NCBI GenBank assembly: GCA_964604565.1
Contig: CAZRZN010000108.1
Location: forward strand, 1-12,796
From: CAZRZN01 sp964604565
GTDB lineage: Bacteria; Pseudomonadota; Alphaproteobacteria; Rhodobacterales; Rhodobacteraceae
Direction of reading: 5' to 3'
Length of the DNA: 12,796 bases
The position numbers were made by a program, and so were the translations under genes. How positions within the stretch are numbered: the first letter of the stretch is position 1; the number at the start of each line of letters is the position of its first letter. Below, one piece after another: positions 1 to 7,397 of the stretch. Below the pieces are notes generated by a model, which was not told where the DNA came from, made no database searches, and saw only the letters and a list, made by a program, of their open reading frames with translations.

Positions 1-2352
1 ATCGGGCAGGATGACAACGGGCGCCTCAAGCCCCTTGGCGCCATGCACGGTCATGACGCGCAGAACATCGCCGGCGGCGTCAGGCGCGCGCTTGATCTTG
101 AGGTTGTCGGATTGGGCCCATTCCAGAAAGCCGGTCAGAGAGGGCACCGCCGTCTGTTCATAGGCCAGCGCCTGCTGCAACAGCGCGTTGATGCCGTCCT
201 CCGCCTCCGGCCCCAGCCGTCCGATCAGCAGGCGCCGTCCGTTGTGGCGCGTCAGGATACGGTCGATCAGGTCGTAAGGCCGCAGATAGTCCGTTTGCTT
301 GCGCAGGTCGTCGAGCACGGCCATGACATCCGCATGGTCCTCGCGCCGGGCGCGCAGTTCTTCCCAAAGGTATTTGCCTTTGCGCCGATGCGCGAGGTCG
401 AACAATGCCTGTTCGGACAGACCGAAGAGCGGCGACCGCAGCACGGTTGCCAGCGACAGGCTGTCCTCCGGCGTGGACAAAAAGCTGAGCAGCGCGATGA
501 TGTCGCGCACTGCAAGTTCGGCCATGACCTTCAGCACGTCGGCCCCGGCAATGGGCACCTGCTGCTGCTTGCAGGCGCGGATGATCTCCTTGAACAGGCG
601 GCCGCGTTTCTGCACGAGGATAAGGATATCGCCCGCATGGATCGGTCGCGTCCCATAAGTGCCGGTCTGGCCATGCTCGACCGGCAGGGGTGTGCGCGCG
701 TCGATTGTTTGGCGGATGAAAGACGCGATCCGTTGTGCGAGCGTAACCGTGTGATGCGTGGATCCGGGCCGGTCGAGCGGTTCATACCACGGGCCGTCAT
801 CGTCATCCTTCACCGGGTCGACCACCGGCCATAGATCGACGCGGCCCGGCATGGCCTCCTTGAAGGCGCGGTGCGTCTGGTCGGGGACAAAACCGGAGGC
901 CCCGGAACCCGCAAAGGTGTTGTCGACCAGACGCAGAATAGGTTCGGCTGAGCGAAAGCTGTATTCGAGGTCCATCGACACCAGCGGCGCGTCGGTATTG
1001 GCCAGCCGTGCCCTGAAATCCTCTCGCATGTTGTCGAATTCAGAGGGGTCGGCGCCCTGGAAGGAATAGATCGACTGTTTCTTGTCACCCACGACAAAGA
1101 TTGTCCGCCGCACATCCGTGCGTGCGCCGGCGCCTGCGGTGAATTCCCGGGCCAGCCGTTCGATCACCTGCCATTGCACCGGCGAGGTATCCTGCGCCTC
1201 ATCGACAAGGATATGGTCGATGCCCCCGTCCAGCCGGTAAAGCACCCATTCCGCCACACCCGGATCGCTGAGCAGATCCCGCGCGCGAGAGATGAGATCG
1301 TCAAAATCCAGCCAGCCGCGCCGCATCTTTTCAGTTTCATAGGCAGTCAGAAACACCTCCGCGAAGGCCTGCAAGATTGTATCGCGATGGGCGGCGGCCA
1401 GCGCGCGCTCCGTCTCGAGCGCGGCTTCGACGCGATTGGCAAGCTGATCAAGCTGCTCAAAAAGGTCAGGTGCGGCGCTGCGCAGTTTCTTGGTTCCCAG
1501 CGTCTTGCGGACCGTGCCGGCCTGCGTCAGCAGGGCAGACTTCAGGCGTTGCAGACCCTCTGTGTCGGGCGTCGTCGCTTCGGCCAGTTGGTCGGCCAGA
1601 ACGCCATCCGTCTTGCCGCCGTCCTTCAACTGCGGGATCAGTGCTGCAAAAAGCGTCTGTTCCGATCCCAGAAAGACCCGTGCGCAGAGCGATTCCTCTG
1701 AATCGTCTTCCGTCAGCCCGTAGGCGGTGCGGATCTGCGCCGCCGTCCTTGGCGGCAGGAATGCATCGCGCCGGCGGCATAGCTGCGCAGTCAGCGTTTC
1801 GGTGTCGTCGCCGGAGATGAACGGCGCAATGTCGCCCAAAAGATGGGCCTCCGGCCCTTCGGCAATGCGGTCCAGAACCTCGGCGCGCAGCAGTTCCGCG
1901 GCGCGATCCTCGATCTCCTGAAATTGCGGACTGACCCGCGCCTCCAGCGGGAAGCGGCGCAGGAGCGACGCGCAAAAGGAATGGATCGTCTGGATCCGCA
2001 GGCCCCCCGGAGTCTCGATCGCACGGGCAAAAAGCGTGCGCGCCTCGCGCAGGAAGTCATCGTCCAGATCGGACTCGACGCCGAGCTGCTGCAATTCGGC
2101 CCGCAGGCTTGCCGCATCCAGCATCGCCCAGCTTCCCAGACGCTTGAACAGGCGGTTTTGCATCTCTGTCGCGGCGGCTTTGGTATAGGTCAGGCACAGG
2201 ATGTGTTCCGGCAGGACACGGTCCAGCAATAGCCGCGCGACCCGGTCGGTCAGCACGCGCGTCTTGCCCGACCCGGCATTGGCCGCCAGCCAGGTCGAAT
2301 GCCACGGCGCGGCTGCGCGAACCTGGGCCTCCGTGGCGTCGTCGCGTTTCAT
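1..2352 (-). CDS. addA: AddA: ATP-dependent helicase/nuclease subunit A, partial (C-terminal part beyond window)
   Basis: Helicase (and, by family, nuclease) subunit of AddAB, which resects double-strand breaks in the cytoplasm for RecA-dependent recombination. The reading frame is open from the ATG at 2352 to base 1, giving 784 codons with no stop. UvrD/RecB superfamily 1 motifs are visible: Walker A AANAGSGKT (about residues 23-31), Walker B VDEAQD (383-388), the motif around Gln426 (GDKKQSIYSFQGAD), and VMTVHGAKGLE (766-776). Alphaproteobacterial AddA proteins usually exceed 1,100 residues, so the end of the helicase core and the RecB-like nuclease domain should lie left of base 1. The start overlaps the addB stop as ATGA, implying translational coupling. 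The N-terminal sequence MKRDDATEAQ leads straight into the Walker A region, as expected for the family. Identity is firm; only the truncation by the window edge limits it. Confidence 0.95.
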   Translation of the reverse strand, partial: MKRDDATEAQVRAAAPWHSTWLAANAGSGKTRVLTDRVARLLLDRVLPEHILCLTYTKAAATEMQNRLFKRLGSWAMLDAASLRAELQQLGVESDLDDDFLREARTLFARAIETPGGLRIQTIHSFCASLLRRFPLEARVSPQFQEIEDRAAELLRAEVLDRIAEGPEAHLLGDIAPFISGDDTETLTAQLCRRRDAFLPPRTAAQIRTAYGLTEDDSEESLCARVFLGSEQTLFAALIPQLKDGGKTDGVLADQLAEATTPDTEGLQRLKSALLTQAGTVRKTLGTKKLRSAAPDLFEQLDQLANRVEAALETERALAAAHRDTILQAFAEVFLTAYETEKMRRGWLDFDDLISRARDLLSDPGVAEWVLYRLDGGIDHILVDEAQDTSPVQWQVIERLAREFTAGAGARTDVRRTIFVVGDKKQSIYSFQGADPSEFDNMREDFRARLANTDAPLVSMDLEYSFRSAEPILRLVDNTFAGSGASGFVPDQTHRAFKEAMPGRVDLWPVVDPVKDDDDGPWYEPLDRPGSTHHTVTLAQRIASFIRQTIDARTPLPVEHGQTGTYGTRPIHAGDILILVQKRGRLFKEIIRACKQQQVPIAGADVLKVMAELAVRDIIALLSFLSTPEDSLSLATVLRSPLFGLSEQALFDLAHRRKGKYLWEELRARREDHADVMAVLDDLRKQTDYLRPYDLIDRILTRHNGRRLLIGRLGPEAEDGINALLQQALAYEQTAVPSLTGFLEWAQSDNLKIKRAPDAAGDVLRVMTVHGAKGLEAPVVILPD

Positions 2353-5279
2353 GTCAGCACCTGTTTCACGGGCGTGTCCGTGACCTCCCACTCGCCATGG
2401 CGGGCAAGATGGTCATAGTCGCCGGTATCGGTATCCCGCTGCAAGGCACGGCGGGCAGAAAAGCCGGTTTCCGGACTGAGATAGGCACCGATCAACGCGG
2501 TGAACTCGGCCCAGACCGCGTCTGGCGGATCATCCTCAAGTGGGGCCAGAACTTCTTTCGGATTGCTTGGCGCCAAGGAAATGAAGCTTGCCCGCGCCAC
2601 ATGGGAAGGTGCCAATGGCGGGAACCCGCCGCGCATCAGCATGGCGGCTTCCAGCAGGAGTTGCTTGTCGAATTTCCGTTGTTCGGCGGCTGACGGGGCG
2701 GCGCCGGTCTTGTAGTCGTAGATCAGCGCCCCGCCCCGCGCATCGATGTCGATGCGGTCGGCCTTGGCGGTCAGGGTAAAGCCCAGCGCGGGAAGGTCGG
2801 ATCGGCCCTTGATCTCGAATTTTCCCGGTGGCGCCAAAGCCTGACGCGCGGCTTCCGTCTCGACAAACCACGGGGCGATGCGGCGCATTCTGGCCTGCCA
2901 GAGCGCGCGCACGGTCGGAAAGGGGACCTGTTCCGGATCGCCGATCAGATCACTGGCGATCTTCAGCAGTGATGGCATGTCCAGCGCGGCAGGGTCGGCC
3001 TGCGTCGCTTTCACGAAATCCTCCAGCACCTTGTGGGTGACGATGCCGCGCATCAGGGCATCGGGCGCTTGCATCAACGGGTCCAATGGCCTCAGGCGCA
3101 GCACGTGCTTGGCATAGATCGCATAGGGGTCACGCACCAAGCGTTTGATTTCCGTTACGGACAGCCGCTCCGGCCGTGCCCCGGCTGGCGGCGCGGGGGA
3201 GGGGCGCGGTGCGGGACAGGTCGCGATGGGCGTCTCTGAGGCCCGCGCAAGATCGACCCAATAGGCGCCGCGCGCGCCCATCTGTTTCAGTGCGTCCTGT
3301 CCATTGCGCTGTGGCAGGCCGCGCATCAGGTTCATGAGGCGGTTCAACCACCGAGACGGCACCGTTTCGGCCTCATCCGACTTCAGCGCGCGGGTGAACC
3401 AGACCTCGGCTGCGCCCGCGGCCTGCTGGAAATCATGCGCCGAAAGGCCAATCCGGCGTTCGGGCAGCAGCAATCCTGCATCCGCCCGCATACGGCGGTT
3501 CAGCCACGGGTCCGCGCCGGGCATTTCGGGCCAGCTGCCTTCGTTGAGACTGCCAAGGATCAGCAGATCGGCGCCCATGACGCGGGCCTCCAGCGTGCCC
3601 CAGATCAGAATGTCGGGATGCGGCGCGTCGCGGTCGCGGACCTCCTCCCGGGACAGCAGCGCACCAAGCAGGTCGGCAAAATCGCGCGCGGTCATGGCGG
3701 CGCCGTGCGCGGCCTCTTGGGTCAAGCCTTGCATCACCGATTGCAACTTTCGTCCCGCCGCTTCCTGCCAAAGCCCGCCTGATCCCGCGTTCCCGGGTCC
3801 GGCGCAGATCGCCTCTGACAGGCGCAGCAGGTTGTCCACCCAATCCGCAAGCGGGCGCGTGCCACTCTGGTCGCAGCCGCAGAACGTTTCCGCCACCCAG
3901 TGGGCCCAGTCGCCGCGCTTTGCCGCGTTGCCCCAGTCTGTCAGCGCCTCGGCCTGCGGATAGGGCATCCCTTCGCGGCGGATGTGCAGTTCCAGTTCGC
4001 GGGTGTTCAGGAGATGCGGACCACGGTCGCTGCCGCTGTGGGTCAACGGATGCTTCAGCAGCGACAGCAGGGTTTCGGCCGTCAGGGGCGCCCCGAACAG
4101 CCCCGCGACATGCCGCAAAAGTCGTCCCGGCGGTGTCAACTGCGCCGGCGTGCCGGCGCTGTCATCTGGCAGTATCCCCCAACGGTCCAGCGCCGAAGTG
4201 ATGCGGCGCGTCAGCATCCGGTCGGGCGTGATGACGGCGGCGCGCTGGCCCTCTTCCACTGCTTTTCTCAGGCGCAGTGCGATGGCCAGCGCCTCGTCCC
4301 GCTGCGTGGGTGCCTCCAGCAGGGTCACGGCCTGCATGGACGCGGACAGATCCGGCAGGTCCGGGCCTTCGGACAGCCATTGATGCGTGACGGGGGCGGG
4401 CCGCAACGCAAGCGAGAGGACCCTGTTGCGTTCCGGGCTTGGCGGAGATGTGTCGGTCCAGCCCCGCACGTCGCGGGACGTGAGGTCCAGCGCCTTCAAA
4501 AGGCGGGCAAACCGGAATTGCGGATGATCCTCCCCGGTAAGGGGGTCGTCCAGCTTGTCCCAGACATGTGCGGGCATGTCCGTATCGAAGCCTGGCAGGA
4601 CAACCGCACCTTGCGGCAGTCGCGCGACCGCTTCCATGAAGGCGGCAGTGGTGCCGCGCGATCCGGTGGATCCGGCGACAATGATCGGATGCCGGGGCGG
4701 ATTTTCAGCCCATTCCGCCAACCGGCGATCCAGCGCACGCCGGGCGAAGGCCTGTGGATCGGGGGCGCTGTCTTCCGCGAAATACTGCTGCACGATCCGC
4801 AGGAATTGCAATGCGCGTTGCCAATGCCCGGATTGGTCGGAGACGTCCAGCGCCGCTACGACATCGGGCGGCACGCCTTCTCCCTGCATTTCCTCCATCA
4901 GACCGGCAAGGCTGTCGGCCAGATCGAAGAGGGCGGCACGCGGGGCAAGATCCGGTGCCTGATCCAGCAGTTTGGACACCAGTTCGGTAAGTTCCAACCG
5001 CCGCCTGAGTGGCGGAACCGGCGTCGGCAGCGTTGCCCGGGTCAGCGGGTCCGCCAGATCGGTGACAAGGCGGATGCGGGGCAGCAGGCTGGCGGGCCCC
5101 GCGTCGAAGACCGCGCGCAGGCGGCGTGCCATGCGGTCCGCGTTCACGTAGATTTCGACCCGTGCCAGCGCCTCTGGCGGGGTGCCGTCAAGCCGCCTGC
5201 GCAATCCGGCGACCAGCTCGGTGGCGAAATCCGCCCCGGGGGGCAGGGCGAAAACGCGAGGGGCGCGGGTGTCAAACAT
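2349..5279 (-). CDS. addB: AddB: double-strand break repair protein, alphaproteobacterial type
   Basis: Second subunit of AddAB: a helicase-like scaffold with a C-terminal RecB-family nuclease that degrades the strand opposite the one cut by AddA. The start at 5279 gives 976 residues beginning MFDTRAPRVFALPPG; a GAAGAGA ribosome-binding stretch precedes it, and the start overlaps the murU stop by 8 nt. An in-frame start at 5309 is possible but lies deeper inside murU. The nuclease domain shows His749 (GIVTHKVLEDF), Asp841 (KADRID), and Asp855 with Lys857 (DYKTG), the catalytic set of this superfamily. The N-terminal domain has no obvious Walker A. Unlike Bacillus AddB, no cysteines flank the nuclease where an iron-sulfur staple would sit: the segment after DYKTG has none, and the expected upstream position reads RDPYAIYAKH. 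Family assignment is secure. Confidence 0.93.
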   Translation of the reverse strand: MFDTRAPRVFALPPGADFATELVAGLRRRLDGTPPEALARVEIYVNADRMARRLRAVFDAGPASLLPRIRLVTDLADPLTRATLPTPVPPLRRRLELTELVSKLLDQAPDLAPRAALFDLADSLAGLMEEMQGEGVPPDVVAALDVSDQSGHWQRALQFLRIVQQYFAEDSAPDPQAFARRALDRRLAEWAENPPRHPIIVAGSTGSRGTTAAFMEAVARLPQGAVVLPGFDTDMPAHVWDKLDDPLTGEDHPQFRFARLLKALDLTSRDVRGWTDTSPPSPERNRVLSLALRPAPVTHQWLSEGPDLPDLSASMQAVTLLEAPTQRDEALAIALRLRKAVEEGQRAAVITPDRMLTRRITSALDRWGILPDDSAGTPAQLTPPGRLLRHVAGLFGAPLTAETLLSLLKHPLTHSGSDRGPHLLNTRELELHIRREGMPYPQAEALTDWGNAAKRGDWAHWVAETFCGCDQSGTRPLADWVDNLLRLSEAICAGPGNAGSGGLWQEAAGRKLQSVMQGLTQEAAHGAAMTARDFADLLGALLSREEVRDRDAPHPDILIWGTLEARVMGADLLILGSLNEGSWPEMPGADPWLNRRMRADAGLLLPERRIGLSAHDFQQAAGAAEVWFTRALKSDEAETVPSRWLNRLMNLMRGLPQRNGQDALKQMGARGAYWVDLARASETPIATCPAPRPSPAPPAGARPERLSVTEIKRLVRDPYAIYAKHVLRLRPLDPLMQAPDALMRGIVTHKVLEDFVKATQADPAALDMPSLLKIASDLIGDPEQVPFPTVRALWQARMRRIAPWFVETEAARQALAPPGKFEIKGRSDLPALGFTLTAKADRIDIDARGGALIYDYKTGAAPSAAEQRKFDKQLLLEAAMLMRGGFPPLAPSHVARASFISLAPSNPKEVLAPLEDDPPDAVWAEFTALIGAYLSPETGFSARRALQRDTDTGDYDHLARHGEWEVTDTPVKQVLT

Positions 5280-5940
5280 GCAGCATCTCTTCGGCAAGGC
5301 GGATACCATCCGGGTGACCCACGTCGCACCAACGGCCCGGATAAGCGAGACCGAAAAGACGCCCCTCCGCTGCCTGTGCGTTCCAGAGCACGTTCAGCGA
5401 AAACGATCTGTCGGGTATCGTGGCAAGCCCGCCTGTCTTGATGATCTGCGCGCCTGTGTAGACGAAATCGCCCTGCCGGTGCAGACGTCCGTCCGCCCGC
5501 AGGCCAAAGTCCCCCGGGCCGTTCCGTCCGACCGTGCGGGCCATTGGAACGCAGAGCAGAAGCGCATCCATGCGGTCGGGGGCCCAGGCGTCCCGCAGCA
5601 GGTGCAGGGGGTTCGGCCCTTTCCAGACGGCATCCGTGTTGAGCGTGAAAACAGGGTCCGCGTCCAGTAGGGGGAGGGCTTGGCGCAGCCCTCCTCCGGT
5701 ATCGAGAATCTCGGGGTGTTCCTCCGAAAGCCGGATGTTGGTGCCGGAGAGATGCGCGCGGACCTGATCGGACAGGTAGTGAGCATTCACAACCCGCGTG
5801 CCCATGCCCTGTGTCAGGGCAAGGGCGTGGTCCAGCAAGGGCTTTCCGGCGACCTTGATCAGCGGCTTTGGCCGGTCGGCGGTCAGCGCCCCCATGCGGG
5901 TGCCGAAACCGGCAGCAAAAAGCATCACGGCGTCGGGCAT
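5272..5940 (-). CDS. murU: MurU-type nucleotidyltransferase (MurNAc-1-phosphate uridylyltransferase)
   Basis: Predicted cytoplasmic sugar-1-phosphate nucleotidyltransferase of 222 residues. With an adjacent AmgK, the family makes UDP-MurNAc from recycled MurNAc-1-phosphate, bypassing de novo (fosfomycin-sensitive) synthesis. The signature loop LFAAGFGTRM (7-16) is followed by Lys25 in DRPKPL, then ILDTGGGLRQAL (78-89) and a metal-binding Asp103 in LNTDAVW. Length suits single-domain MurU rather than GlmU or a mannose-1-phosphate guanylyltransferase. The start at 5940 overlaps the end of amgK by 16 nt, so the two are probably translationally coupled; Met6 is a possible alternative start. The stop overlaps the addB start. 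Uridylyltransferase specificity is inferred from the amgK partner, not read from the sequence; other nucleotide-sugar products are possible. Confidence 0.85.
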   Translation of the reverse strand: MPDAVMLFAAGFGTRMGALTADRPKPLIKVAGKPLLDHALALTQGMGTRVVNAHYLSDQVRAHLSGTNIRLSEEHPEILDTGGGLRQALPLLDADPVFTLNTDAVWKGPNPLHLLRDAWAPDRMDALLLCVPMARTVGRNGPGDFGLRADGRLHRQGDFVYTGAQIIKTGGLATIPDRSFSLNVLWNAQAAEGRLFGLAYPGRWCDVGHPDGIRLAEEMLHV

Positions 5941-6887
5941 TCTGTTTTCAGCCTTTGGAGGAGATCGGCGGTCGGGGCAGGAAGCGCGTCTTGCAACACG
6001 TCCCTGACCGGAGCAAGCGCAGGATGGGCGAGATCGTTTTGCAAATGACCCCAGACGCGGGGGATCAAGTCAATATAGTGGGGTTTGCCGCGGGTCGCGG
6101 CCAGCCGGGCAAAGACGCCAAGGATGCGCAGGTTGCGCTGCGCGCCCAGAACCGAGAGCGAGGTCCGGAAATCAGCCTCGTGCACACCGGTGGACGACAG
6201 GTATTGTGCGATGCAGGCCGCGCGCGTGTCAGGTGCAACGTCCCGGCGGGCATCTTCCAGCAGGGAAATCAGGTCATAGGCCCTATGCCCCCGGAGCGCG
6301 TCCTGAAAATCCAGCAGACCGGCCCGGGCGGGACCGGTCCGGTCCGGAAGGTGCAGGATGTTTTCGGCGTGATAATCGCGCAGGATCATCACATCGGCTG
6401 GCAGGGCATGGGCCTCCAGCAAGGGTCGAAACGCGGCGATGGCCGCGGCCATCGCGGCGGGCGCATGGGTGTAGTGCAAAAAGGCAAGATCTATCATCCC
6501 GGCCAGCCTGTCGGCGGAGGCCAAGGGCAGACCGGAAGGCGGATCATGACGATGCAGGGCGATCAGAGCTTCCGTCGCCAGCGAATAGAGCGTGCGTTCG
6601 GTTTCGGGCGTTCCGGCAAGGCGCGCGATGAGACCATCTCCAAGGTCTTCGATCAGAAGCTGGCCGCTGTCCACGTCCTGCGCCATGATTCCGGGCGCGC
6701 TGAGCCCGATCGCCTTCAAGTGCCTCGCAAGACGCGCAAAAAGGGCGACGTCCCCGTCGGGATCCTGCATCAGGATGGCGGTTTGGCCGTCACGGGTCAG
6801 TCGGGCATAGCGGCGTGAAGAGGCATCCCCCGCCAGAGGCTCCGACCGTGCCTTTCCCCATCCGTTGCGCAAGAGAAAGGCGTTCAT
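5925..6887 (-). CDS. amgK: AmgK-type anomeric sugar kinase (aminoglycoside phosphotransferase fold)
   Basis: Predicted kinase of 320 residues that phosphorylates the anomeric hydroxyl of MurNAc (and GlcNAc) in cell-wall recycling, supplying MurU next door. It has the APH/choline-kinase fold: a nucleotide-binding loop GDASSRRYARL (20-30), a catalytic-loop LRDYHAENIL (169-178) with Asp171 as probable catalytic base and Asn176 as metal ligand, and LLDFQDALRG with Asp193 as the second metal ligand. The arginine-rich loop GDASxRxY is typical of AmgK-like proteins and differs from true aminoglycoside-resistance enzymes. The start at 6887 forms an ATGA overlap with the tsaE stop, which decides it over the longer in-frame option at 7028 lying inside tsaE. 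An antibiotic-resistance role is unlikely given the housekeeping context. Confidence 0.87.
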   Translation of the reverse strand: MNAFLLRNGWGKARSEPLAGDASSRRYARLTRDGQTAILMQDPDGDVALFARLARHLKAIGLSAPGIMAQDVDSGQLLIEDLGDGLIARLAGTPETERTLYSLATEALIALHRHDPPSGLPLASADRLAGMIDLAFLHYTHAPAAMAAAIAAFRPLLEAHALPADVMILRDYHAENILHLPDRTGPARAGLLDFQDALRGHRAYDLISLLEDARRDVAPDTRAACIAQYLSSTGVHEADFRTSLSVLGAQRNLRILGVFARLAATRGKPHYIDLIPRVWGHLQNDLAHPALAPVRDVLQDALPAPTADLLQRLKTECPTP

Positions 6888-7357
6888 GCCGTGTGTTCCG
6901 CAAGCAAATGGTCCCAGCGCGCGGCCGTCCATGTGATCGACAGGTGGCGCATGTCCTCTTCCGGGGCGGCCTCGAATGCCATGTGCAACGCGTCCTCCGG
7001 GGCCAGTTCGGCCAGACGGTCGGGCCATTCGACAAGGCAGATCGCGGTTTCAAAGGCGTCCGTGAGGCCCAGCTCGATACTCTCGTCGGGGCCGCTGAGG
7101 CGGTATAGGTCAGAATGCCAGAGATCGCCGGCGCATGTGTCGTAAACCTGCACGAGCGTGAAGGTAGGCGAGGGGACGTCCTCGGGAACCTTCAGCAGAG
7201 ACTGGATGAGACAGCGGGCGAAATGCGTTTTTCCCGCGCCGATGTCACCGGACAAGAGAAGCACATCCCCCGGATGCAGCCCAGCCCCCAACTTGCGCGC
7301 GAGGGCACAGGTGGCCTCTGGCGAGGGCAGGGTGAGGACAATGCGTCGAGAGGTCAT
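6884..7357 (-). CDS. tsaE: TsaE: tRNA threonylcarbamoyladenosine (t6A37) biosynthesis ATPase
   Basis: P-loop ATPase of the TsaBDE complex that installs t6A at position 37 of ANN-decoding tRNAs. With the ATG at 7357 it is 157 residues, the normal family length. Visible are Walker A GDIGAGKT (37-44), PSPTFTLVQVY (63-72), the WHSDLYRL strand with Asp83, and LVEWPDRL with Trp111, a combination characteristic of TsaE/YjeE. No clear Shine-Dalgarno sequence precedes this ATG; a TTG five codons upstream (7372) is an alternative but is no better supported. The gene lies 40 nt downstream of the divL-like gene, separated by a hairpin, and its stop overlaps the amgK start (ATGA). tsaE beside amgK and murU is a common arrangement in alphaproteobacteria. 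Confidence 0.94.
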   Translation of the reverse strand: MTSRRIVLTLPSPEATCALARKLGAGLHPGDVLLLSGDIGAGKTHFARCLIQSLLKVPEDVPSPTFTLVQVYDTCAGDLWHSDLYRLSGPDESIELGLTDAFETAICLVEWPDRLAELAPEDALHMAFEAAPEEDMRHLSITWTAARWDHLLAEHTA

Positions 7358-7380
7358 GGCGCAAGGATACAAGCGTCAAG

Positions 7381-7397
7381 TCCGGCTGCAAGCCGGA
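7381..7397 (-). terminator. Perfect 7-bp hairpin between divL-like gene and tsaE (attenuator or RNA-end stabiliser?)
   Basis: TCCGGCT (7381-7387) and AGCCGGA (7391-7397) form a 7-bp GC-rich stem with a 3-nt loop, directly abutting the divL-like stop codon (7398-7400). In the transcribed direction no U-run follows, so it is not a standard intrinsic terminator. It could cause partial termination, protect the upstream message end, or influence tsaE translation, since tsaE starts 23 nt beyond it. The structure is seen; the role is inferred. Confidence 0.4.

Noticed and set aside
43..834. 263-codon plus-strand open frame at the left edge
   Set aside because: Antisense to addA, whose helicase motifs are unmistakable; no motif or ribosome-binding site supports the plus-strand frame.
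3900..5441. 513-codon plus-strand open frame opposite addB
   Set aside because: It is antisense to a well-supported addB and murU with all nuclease motifs. Its composition is Arg/Gln/Gly-rich with no recognisable motif, as is usual for mirror frames in GC-rich genes.
5868..6818. 316-codon plus-strand frame opposite amgK
   Set aside because: Mirror of amgK; lacks motifs, while amgK has intact catalytic residues and coupled neighbours.
5925..6887. Aminoglycoside-resistance phosphotransferase
   Set aside because: The GDASSRRY loop, the murU partner and the operon context point to an AmgK sugar kinase.
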